Shown here one piece after another: positions 1 through 5,098 of a stretch of DNA of 6,101 nucleotides. Origin of the DNA: VRUE01 sp050258095 (GTDB lineage Bacteria; Actinomycetota; Thermoleophilia; Solirubrobacterales; 70-9); NCBI GenBank assembly GCA_050258095.1, contig JBLMYD010000021.1:1-6101 (forward strand). Reading direction: 5' to 3'. The notes under the pieces are model-generated. The model ran no database searches. It had not been told where the DNA came from and was given only the letters and a program-made list of their open reading frames with translations. The first letter of the stretch is position 1. Every line of letters begins with the position of its first letter. The position numbers were made by a program, and so were the translations under genes.

Positions 1-792
1 CTCTAACTCGCGCTCGACCTCGGCGTGGTCGACGCCGCGGGCGGCGGCCAGGACGTCGATCAGGTTGGTGATCCCCGGCTTCTCGGGCGAGCGAACGATG
101 TCCCGGCCCGAATCGGTGACGGCGCTGCCGAGCTTCCTGCGGATCGCGTCGGGCTCATCGAGGACGTAGATCGTCCCGGCGTCGGTGGACGCCGTGGTCG
201 ACATCTTCCGCTGCGGCTCCTGCAGGTCCATGATCCGCGCCCCGACCTCCGGGATGCGGAGCTCGGGCTCGACCAGAGTCTCGCCGAAGCGCTCGTTGAA
301 GCGGCGGGCGATCTCCCGCATCAGCTCGACGTGCTGGCGCTGGTCGTCCCCGACCGGCACCTCGGTCGCCTTGTAGGCGAGCACGTCGGCGGCCATCAGC
401 ACCGGGTAGAAGAAGAGCGCCGCGGAGACCAGCTCCTGCTGGCGCGCCGACTTGTCCTTGAACTGGTGCATGCGGTTGAGGTCGCCGTGGGCGGTGACCG
501 CGGACAGCAGCCAGGTCAGCTCGGTGTGCTCGTGCACGTCGGACTGGCGGAAGAGGATGCAGCGCTCGGGGTCGAGGCCGGCGGCGAGCAGGATCGCGGT
601 CGTGTCGTAGAGCCGCTCGCGCAGCTCGGCCGGGTCGTAGGCGACCGAGATCGCGTGCAGGTCGACGATGCAGAAGATCGCCGGCTCGCCGCGGCCCTGG
701 CCCTCGACGTACTGGCGGATCGCGCCGATGTAGTTGCCCAGGTGCTTGCGGCCGGTGGGCTGGATGCCGGAGAAGACGATCGGTTTCGCCAT
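1..792 (-). CDS. trpS: Tryptophanyl-tRNA synthetase, C-terminus cut off by window edge
   Basis: Class Ic aminoacyl-tRNA synthetase that charges tRNA-Trp with tryptophan using ATP in the cytoplasm. The ATG at 792-790 opens a frame with no stop down to position 1, giving 264 codons; bacterial TrpS is usually about 330-340 residues, so roughly the last fifth is missing. Visible motifs: the HIGH-type signature in PTGRKHLGNYIGA (residues 12-24, H17 and N20), CIVDLHAIS (41-49), VGDDQRQHVEL (GDDQ at 148-151) and the KMSKS loop as KMSTT (196-200). The second KMSKS lysine is replaced by Thr; from memory, a KMSTT form followed by a small-residue and Asp/Gly stretch also occurs in other actinobacterial TrpS. 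No clear Shine-Dalgarno precedes the ATG. It is the last gene of the minus-strand block, 212 nt after the MFS gene, with a large palindrome in its 5' region. I see no T-box signature there. Confidence 0.96.
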   Translation of the reverse strand, partial: MAKPIVFSGIQPTGRKHLGNYIGAIRQYVEGQGRGEPAIFCIVDLHAISVAYDPAELRERLYDTTAILLAAGLDPERCILFRQSDVHEHTELTWLLSAVTAHGDLNRMHQFKDKSARQQELVSAALFFYPVLMAADVLAYKATEVPVGDDQRQHVELMREIARRFNERFGETLVEPELRIPEVGARIMDLQEPQRKMSTTASTDAGTIYVLDEPDAIRRKLGSAVTDSGRDIVRSPEKPGITNLIDVLAAARGVDHAEVERELE

Positions 793-814
793 TGCGCGGA
801 GCCTATTTGAGGGG

Positions 815-908
815 CCGGAGGCAGGGGCCCTCTCGCCCGGACAATCGCCGCCCTATGAGGGCGGCGATTTGAGTATCCGCCCGTTCGAGAGAGGACCCCT
901 GCTTCCGG
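815..908. repeat. Large imperfect palindrome upstream of trpS
   Basis: The outer arms 815-834 and 889-908 pair over 20 positions with one G-T wobble (820/903) and one C/A mismatch (828/895). Inside them, CGGA (838-841) can pair with TCCG (876-879). At the centre a perfect 12-bp stem, 843-854 with 858-869, closes an ATG triloop. As DNA this could extrude as a cruciform; as RNA it would be a long stem-loop ending 23 nt before the trpS start codon. The 7-mer ATTTGAG lies just outside the left arm (805-811) and again overlapping the central stem (867-873). It could be a dispersed intergenic palindrome (REP-like) or a trpS leader structure. There is no U-run to make it a clear intrinsic terminator. 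Confidence 0.8.
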
Positions 909-958
909 GCTCAAGCGGGCTCCGCGGTTGGCTCGGGTCCAGCTGGCTCGCGCCGTTT

Positions 959-994
959 GATGCATTGAGCACACTGGAGGGTGCTCAATGCATC
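959..994 (-). terminator. Perfect 14-bp hairpin after the MFS gene
   Basis: GATGCATTGAGCAC (959-972) pairs perfectly with 981-994 around an 8-nt loop (973-980). On the minus strand it begins 10 nt after the MFS stop codon, the expected place for a transcription terminator. No T-run follows (the minus strand continues CAAACGG), so if it terminates it is of the U-less kind reported in high-GC actinobacteria, or it protects the 3' end. The stem is AT-richer than its surroundings. Structure is seen directly; function is inferred from position. Confidence 0.6.
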
Positions 995-1004
995 GCGCGG
1001 CGCG

Positions 1005-2510
1005 TTATGCCGAGGGTGCCGGCTCGGGCGCGGCTTGGTCGGCGTCCGCTCCGTGGCCGCACTCGCCGGCTGCGGCGGCGCCTCGGGTTGGAATGGCTTC
1101 CGTTCGCCGGGAGGGGTTCTCGATGCCGATGACGGAGACGATGCCGCCGACGATCATCAGGATGCCGGCGATCAGGATGCCGAGGTGGAAGGCGGAGGTC
1201 GAGGCGGAGGCGGCATCGGCGGTCAGTGGGCCGCCCGAGACGTTGGGGGCGAGCGCCGCGAAGCGGGCAGCGATGACGGCGCCGAGGACCGCGATCGCCA
1301 GCAGGCCGGCGACGCGCGAGACGGCGTTGTTGATGCCGGAGGCGACGCCGACGTGGCGCTCCTCGACCGAGTCGAGCACGGTCGCGGTCAGCGGCGCCAC
1401 CGTCGCCGAGAGGCCGAGGCCGAAGACGACGATTCCGGGCAGGACGTCGGCGACGTACGCGGCGCCGCTGCCGACCCGCAGCAGGAGGAGCAGGCCGATC
1501 CCGCCGACGATCGGCCCGACGGTCATCGGCAGCCGCGGCCCGGTGCCGGACGCCAGCTTGCCCCAGCGCGGCGAGAGGACGAAGAGGATCAGCGAGACCG
1601 GCGTCGTCGCCAGGCCGGCCTCGAGCGGCGAGTAGCCGGACACCTGCTGGAGGAAGAGGCCGATGAAGAAGAGGCCCCCGATCAGACCGGCGTAGGTCGA
1701 GAGCGTCGTCAGGTTCGTCACGGCGAAGTTGCGGATGCGGAAGAGGGCGAAGTCGAGCATCGGGTGGCGGGCGCGCATCTCGTGCAGGACGAAGAGCGCG
1801 AAGCAGGCGATGCCGACGACGAGGGGAATCCACACGGTCGGATCGCCCCAGCCCCGCGTCGGCTGCTCGATCAGGGCGAAGACCGGGCCGCCGAGGCCGA
1901 CGGCCGAGAGGCCGATCCCGGACCAGTCGATGCCGCGGAAGGCATCGGGGTCGCGGCTCTCGCGGACCGAGTGCAGCGTCAAGGCGACCGTCGCCGCGAT
2001 CAGCGGGATGTTGACCCAGAAGATCGCGCGCCAAGAGGTGAGCCCGATCAGCGCCCCGCCGCCCGCCGGCCCGATCACGGTCGCGATCCCGGTCCAGGCG
2101 GTCCACGTCCCCACCGCCCTGCCTCGCGCGGCGCCCTCGAAGGTCGCGGCGACGATCGCCAGCGAGCCGGGGACGAGCAGCGCTCCGGCGATCCCCTGCA
2201 GGGCCCGCGCGCCGATCAGAAACCCGACCGAGGGAGCGACCGCGCAGAGCACCGAGCAGACCCCGAAGGCGATCAGGCCGACGACGAAGACCTCGCGGCG
2301 GCCGAACTGGTCGCCGAGCGAGCCGCCGACGAGAAGGAGCGAGACGAGGGTGAGCATGTAGGCCTCAACCACCCACTGCTGCCCGGCAAGGCCCGCGTCG
2401 AGCCCGTTGGCGATCGCCGGCAACGCCACGTTGACCACGGTCGAGTCGAGGAAGACGACCGTCGAGCCGAGGATCGTCGCGACCAGCGTCAGGCGCTGTT
2501 GACGAGTCAT
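1005..2510 (-). CDS. MFS drug/proton antiporter, DHA2 (EmrB/QacA) family, 14 TM
   Basis: Predicted inner-membrane multidrug or small-molecule exporter driven by proton antiport; the substrate cannot be read from the sequence. The 501-residue protein has about 14 hydrophobic segments (roughly 8-28, 46-66, 74-94, 97-119, 132-156, 162-180, 194-214, 224-244, 262-288, 297-315, 330-346, 354-378, 396-417, 440-464). Family marks are LDSTVVNVALP at the end of TM1 (21-31, DHA2 motif D1), GSLGDQFGRR between TM2 and TM3 (63-72, MFS motif A) and the motif C-like GIATVIGPAGGG in TM5 (141-152). A 37-residue Ala/Pro/Glu-rich cytoplasmic tail follows TM14. Length is normal for the family. ATG at 2510-2508 fits the usual short N-terminus before TM1; no strong Shine-Dalgarno is seen. 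It lies 75 nt downstream of fetB on the same strand, so co-transcription is possible but is interrupted by hairpins. No TetR or MarR regulator is adjacent. Confidence 0.93.
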   Translation of the reverse strand: MTRQQRLTLVATILGSTVVFLDSTVVNVALPAIANGLDAGLAGQQWVVEAYMLTLVSLLLVGGSLGDQFGRREVFVVGLIAFGVCSVLCAVAPSVGFLIGARALQGIAGALLVPGSLAIVAATFEGAARGRAVGTWTAWTGIATVIGPAGGGALIGLTSWRAIFWVNIPLIAATVALTLHSVRESRDPDAFRGIDWSGIGLSAVGLGGPVFALIEQPTRGWGDPTVWIPLVVGIACFALFVLHEMRARHPMLDFALFRIRNFAVTNLTTLSTYAGLIGGLFFIGLFLQQVSGYSPLEAGLATTPVSLILFVLSPRWGKLASGTGPRLPMTVGPIVGGIGLLLLLRVGSGAAYVADVLPGIVVFGLGLSATVAPLTATVLDSVEERHVGVASGINNAVSRVAGLLAIAVLGAVIAARFAALAPNVSGGPLTADAASASTSAFHLGILIAGILMIVGGIVSVIGIENPSRRTEAIPTRGAAAAGECGHGADADQAAPEPAPSA

Positions 2511-2520
2511 CTGTCGAGTC

Positions 2521-2547
2521 TAGGCCCGCCCTCCGCCGACGGGCCTA
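2521..2547 (-). promoter_or_regulatory. Hairpin next to the MFS start, competes with the 2533-2585 stem
   Basis: TAGGCCCG (2521-2528) and CGGGCCTA (2540-2547) form a perfect 8-bp stem with an 11-nt loop. Its 3' edge on the minus strand is 10 nt before the MFS ATG, so as RNA it would sit over the ribosome-binding region. The right arm is shared with the longer stem 2533-2545/2573-2585, so only one of the two can form at a time. This geometry resembles an attenuator or translational switch, but chance pairing in GC-rich DNA is possible. Confidence 0.4.
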
Positions 2548-2585
2548 AAACCGACGCATAGCGACGGAAATCGGCCCGTCGGCGG
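2533..2585 (-). terminator. 13-bp perfect inverted repeat directly after fetB stop
   Basis: CCGCCGACGGGCC (2533-2545) is the exact reverse complement of 2573-2585. The right arm abuts the fetB stop codon (2588-2586) with no spacer. The 27-nt middle can fold further as CCGACGC/GCGACGG (2551-2557 with 2561-2567, one A/A mismatch). On the minus strand a TTTT run (2550-2547) lies between the arms, not after them, so this is not a canonical intrinsic terminator. Likely roles are fetB 3'-end formation or separation of fetAB from the MFS gene. Confidence 0.5.
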
Positions 2586-3347
2586 TCATTCGTGGAGCTG
2601 CTGCGCCGGGGTGAAGAAGTTGCGGTAGGCCAGGGTGGTCGCGACCAGGGCGGCGATCGCGACGCTGCCGAGCAGCGCGTAGAGGAGGATCAGCTGCAGG
2701 CGGACCGCGTCGGTCGGGTTGGCGCCGGCGAGCAGCATGCCGACCATCGTCCCCGGGAAGAAGATCAGGCCGGTCGTCTTGGTCGAGTCGACGAGCGTGA
2801 TCATCCCCGAGCGCAGGGCACGGCGCACGGTCGGCGCCGCCGCTTCCTGCGCGGTCGCGCCCAGCGCCAGCGTCGCCTCGATCCGCGCCCGCGCGTCGGC
2901 CATCTCGTCGCCGAGGCGGTTGAGGGCGACCGCCGAGGCGGTCATCGCGTTGCCGATCACCATGCCGCCGACCGGCACCAGGTAGCGCGGCGTCGCTTCG
3001 AAGACGCCGAGGGCGACGACGAGCCCGAGCGTCGTCGCGCCCGCGACCGCCAGCGCGATCAGCAGCGGCCAGAAGGCGCCGGGGACCTTCCTCGCCCTGC
3101 TGCGCGCGGTCAGCGCGCCGAAGACGACCATCACGCTGAGCAGGGCGAAGACGAGCCAGAGCGTGTCGGCCTCGAAGATCAGCTTGATCGCGTAGCCGAT
3201 CGCGGTCAGCTGGACGAACGAGCGCAGGGCGGCGATGCCGATGTCGCGCTCGAGGTCGGCTTTGCGCCAGAACGAGACCGCCGCCGCCAGCGCGACGAGG
3301 GCGAGAGCGGCGGCGACCTGGCCGACGGAGACGTGAATCGAGGTCAC
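2586..3347 (-). CDS. fetB: FetB/YbbM-family ABC transporter permease
   Basis: Membrane subunit of a two-gene ABC transporter; E. coli FetAB (YbbL/YbbM) is reported to export iron and protect against peroxide. The predicted 253 residues compare with about 259 in E. coli. Around seven hydrophobic segments are visible (about 9-27, 40-58, 62-79, 91-116, 122-143, 180-207, 215-241). Family-typical stretches are ALRSFVQLTAIGY (40-52), VPVGGMVIGNAM (124-135) and the long conserved core from about 187 to 219 containing STKTTGLIFFPGTMVGMLL (188-206). I chose GTG at 3347-3345 because it overlaps the upstream fetA stop as GTGA, giving 4-nt translational coupling, and leaves a normal N-terminus. A frame extending to 3410 only adds low-complexity Gly/Ala sequence read from within fetA. 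The iron substrate is inferred by homology; the family can also be annotated simply as UPF0014. Confidence 0.9.
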   Translation of the reverse strand: MTSIHVSVGQVAAALALVALAAAVSFWRKADLERDIGIAALRSFVQLTAIGYAIKLIFEADTLWLVFALLSVMVVFGALTARSRARKVPGAFWPLLIALAVAGATTLGLVVALGVFEATPRYLVPVGGMVIGNAMTASAVALNRLGDEMADARARIEATLALGATAQEAAAPTVRRALRSGMITLVDSTKTTGLIFFPGTMVGMLLAGANPTDAVRLQLILLYALLGSVAIAALVATTLAYRNFFTPAQQLHE

Positions 3348-4000
3348 GCGAAGACCTCCCGCAGCGGCCCCGACTCGATCGCCCGGCCCTCCTCCATCCG
3401 CACCACCCACTCGCCGAGCCGCCGCGCCTGCTCGGGGTCGTGGCTGACGAGGACGATCGAGATCTCCAGCTCGTCGCGCAGCCGCGCCAGGGTCGCCTCG
3501 ATCGCGTCGCGGGCGGCGTGGTCGAGGGCGGAGGTCGGCTCGTCGAGCAGCAGCACCGCCGGCTCCTGCGCCAGCGCCCGTCCCAGCATCGCCCGCTGCT
3601 GCTCGCCGACCGAGAGCTTGGCGACGTCGCGCTCGGCGAACCCGGGATCGAGCCCGGCGAGGCGCAGGCAGCGCTCCGGGTCGGCGTCCTTGCCGGCGAG
3701 CCGGGCGGCGTAGGCGACGTTCGCGCCCACCGTCCCTTCGAGCAGCGCCGGCAGCTGCGGGACGAGCGAGACCTCACGCCGCAGCGCCAGCGGGTCGTAG
3801 GAGGTGAGCGGCCGGTCGCGGTAGGCGATCGAGCCCCCGTCCGGATCGGCCAAGCGGTTGAGCAGGCGCAGCAGGGTCGACTTGCCCGCCCCCGAGGGGC
3901 CGAAGATCGCCGTCGCTCCCTCCGGGATGCGGGCGCTGACCGAGTCGAGGACCCGGCGCTCGCCGCGCCTCAGGCTGACGTCCCGCAACTCGAAGAGCAC
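3344..4000 (-). CDS. fetA: FetA/YbbL-family ABC transporter ATP-binding protein
   Basis: Cytoplasmic ATPase that would power the FetB permease. With the GTG start at 4000-3998 the protein is 218 residues, close to E. coli FetA (about 225). All nucleotide-binding motifs are present: Walker A GPSGAGKS (34-41), Q-loop Q82, signature LSVGE (129-133, a variant of LSGGQ), Walker B VLLLDE (149-154), D-loop SALD (157-160) and H-loop H187. The start is uncertain: an in-frame ATG at 4042-4040 would add 14 residues but sits in the loop of the 4018-4069 inverted repeat and adds nothing family-like, so GTG is preferred. Its stop overlaps the fetB start. It is transcribed divergently from ku, and the 144-nt gap must hold both promoters. 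No recognisable -35/-10 or known operator is evident. Confidence 0.9.
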   Translation of the reverse strand: MLFELRDVSLRRGERRVLDSVSARIPEGATAIFGPSGAGKSTLLRLLNRLADPDGGSIAYRDRPLTSYDPLALRREVSLVPQLPALLEGTVGANVAYAARLAGKDADPERCLRLAGLDPGFAERDVAKLSVGEQQRAMLGRALAQEPAVLLLDEPTSALDHAARDAIEATLARLRDELEISIVLVSHDPEQARRLGEWVVRMEEGRAIESGPLREVFA

Positions 4001-4017
4001 GGCGGCATGATCGCAGG

Positions 4018-4069
4018 GGACGTGCCGGACCCCAGGGGTCATTTGAGGCACCTGGGGACCGGCACGTCC
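4018..4069. repeat. 18-bp inverted repeat in the fetA-ku divergent region
   Basis: GGACGTGCCGG (4018-4028) pairs with 4059-4069 and, after one A/A mismatch (4029/4058), CCCCAGG (4030-4036) pairs with CCTGGGG (4051-4057). The 14-nt loop contains ATTTGAG (4041-4047), the same 7-mer found at the trpS palindrome. The repeat lies 18 nt from the preferred fetA start and 76 nt from ku. It could be an operator for the divergent pair, a leader hairpin of fetA, or a copy of a dispersed REP-like palindrome. The shared loop 7-mer leans toward the last. Confidence 0.75.
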
Positions 4070-4144
4070 GCAAGATGGCTGGCGCCGGCGGGGATGCTTG
4101 CCGCGCCCGGCGGCAGGCTGGGACAATCGGACGGGTGAGCGACG

Positions 4145-4999
4145 ATGGCTAGAGCGATCTGGAGCGGCTCGATCAGCTTCGGGCTGCTCAACGTGCCCGT
4201 CAAGCTGTACAGCGCCGTGGCGCGCCGCGGCATCTCCCTGCGCGAGATCCGCGAGTCCGACGGCGCCCGCGTCCGCCACCGCCGCGTCGCCGAAGGGACC
4301 GACGAGGAGGTCCCCTACGAGAAGATCGTCAAGGCCTATGAGATCGCCAAGGACCGCTACATCCCCCTGGCCAAGGCCGAGCTGGAGGCGCTGGCGCCGG
4401 AGCGCAGCCGCGCGATCGAGGTGCAGGACTTCGTCGGCCTCGAGCAGATCGACCCGATCTACTTCGACAGCCCCTACTACCTCGGCCCGGCCGAGGGCGC
4501 GGCGCGCGCCTACTCGCTGCTGGCGCGGGCGATGCAGGAGTCGGGCAAGGTCGCGATCGCCCGTTTCGTCTTCCGCAACAAGGAGCACCTGGCGGCTATC
4601 CGCCCCAGCGACGGGGTGCTGACCCTGACCACGATGCGCTTCGCCGACGAGGTCGTGCCGCCGGCCGAGCTGGAGGACGTGCTGCCGGCCGATGCGCCGA
4701 AAGTCGCCAAGCGCGAGGTCGAGATGGCCGAGCAGCTGATCGAGTCGCTGACCCGCGAGTTCGACCCGACCGCCTACCGCGACGAGTACCGCGAGCAGCT
4801 GCTGGCGATGATCGAACGCAAGGCGGCCGGCGAGGAGGTCGTCGCCGCCCCGGCCGAGGAGCCGGCGGCGACCAAGGCGCCCGACCTGATGACAGCGCTC
4901 GAGGAGAGCATTGCCGCGGTGAAGAAGAAGCGCAAACCACGAGCGAAGAAGCGCCCGGCCTCGACCACCAAGTCATCCGCCAAGAGCCGATCCCGGTAG
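4145..4999 (+). CDS. ku: Bacterial Ku protein (NHEJ DNA end-binding)
   Basis: Homodimeric ring that threads onto double-strand break ends and recruits LigD-type enzymes for non-homologous end joining. The 284 residues begin MARAIWSGSISFGLLNVPVKLYS, of which WSGSISFGLLNVPVKLYS (6-23) is the hallmark Ku N-terminus. The core continues with VPYEKIVKAYEI (56-67), FVGLEQIDPIYFDSPYYLGP (96-115, typical beta-barrel region) and AIARFVFRNKEHLAAIRP (137-154). The core ends near residue 228. After an Ala/Glu linker, a Lys/Arg-rich tail (about 260-284) resembles the basic C-terminal extensions that help bacterial Ku bind DNA. Length is normal (about 260-320). The ATG at 4145 is supported by the family N-terminus. 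It is the first gene of a ku-ligD pair, and its last 17 nt including the stop codon form part of the left arm of the 4983-5096 palindrome. Confidence 0.97.
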   Translation: MARAIWSGSISFGLLNVPVKLYSAVARRGISLREIRESDGARVRHRRVAEGTDEEVPYEKIVKAYEIAKDRYIPLAKAELEALAPERSRAIEVQDFVGLEQIDPIYFDSPYYLGPAEGAARAYSLLARAMQESGKVAIARFVFRNKEHLAAIRPSDGVLTLTTMRFADEVVPPAELEDVLPADAPKVAKREVEMAEQLIESLTREFDPTAYRDEYREQLLAMIERKAAGEEVVAAPAEEPAATKAPDLMTALEESIAAVKKKRKPRAKKRPASTTKSSAKSRSR

Positions 5000-5096
5000 G
5001 GGTGGAGCGTCTTGTACTTTTTCGCGGTCGCTCGCCCTCGGACGGCCACATCCGTCCTCGAAAAAGTTAAGCGGAACCCCTACCGGGATCGGCTCT
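4983..5096 (+). repeat. Nested 114-nt palindrome linking ku stop to ligD start
   Basis: The outer arms 4983-5003 and 5076-5096 are exact reverse complements over 21 bp. Inside, ACTTTTTCG (5016-5024) pairs perfectly with CGAAAAAGT (5059-5067), extended by CTT/AAG (5011-5013 with 5069-5071) across a small internal loop. An innermost 6-bp stem GGACGG/CCGTCC (5040-5045 with 5052-5057) closes a 6-nt loop. The left outer arm contains the ku stop TAG (4997-4999); the right arm ends 2 nt before the ligD GTG. In mRNA this would be a very stable long hairpin spanning the whole spacer. Possible roles are translational coupling, transcription attenuation between ku and ligD, or an inserted palindromic element. 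Confidence 0.9.
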
Positions 5097-5098
5097 AA

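Noticed and set aside
25..810. Open frame (261 codons) on the plus strand opposite trpS
   Set aside because: It is the antisense of a clear TrpS sequence, with only repetitive Asp/Val/Leu/Arg composition.
929..950. Short direct repeat TGGCTCG (929-935 and 944-950)
   Set aside because: Only two 7-nt copies 15 nt apart in GC-rich spacer DNA; not enough to call an operator or iteron.
793..1004. T-box riboswitch upstream of trpS
   Set aside because: No match to the conserved T-box AGGGTGGNACCGCG element or a specifier-loop arrangement could be found on the minus strand.
981..2561. Long open frame (526 codons) on the plus strand, opposite the MFS gene
   Set aside because: Its translation is low-complexity Arg/Asp/Gly/Ala text with no domain. 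The opposite strand encodes a complete 14-TM MFS protein with its motifs. Long antisense frames are expected in GC-rich coding DNA.
4001..4588. Minus-strand frame extension upstream of fetA that would make a 414-residue protein
   Set aside because: The extra N-terminal part runs antisense through ku and has no ABC-family content; a normal-length FetA starts at 4000.
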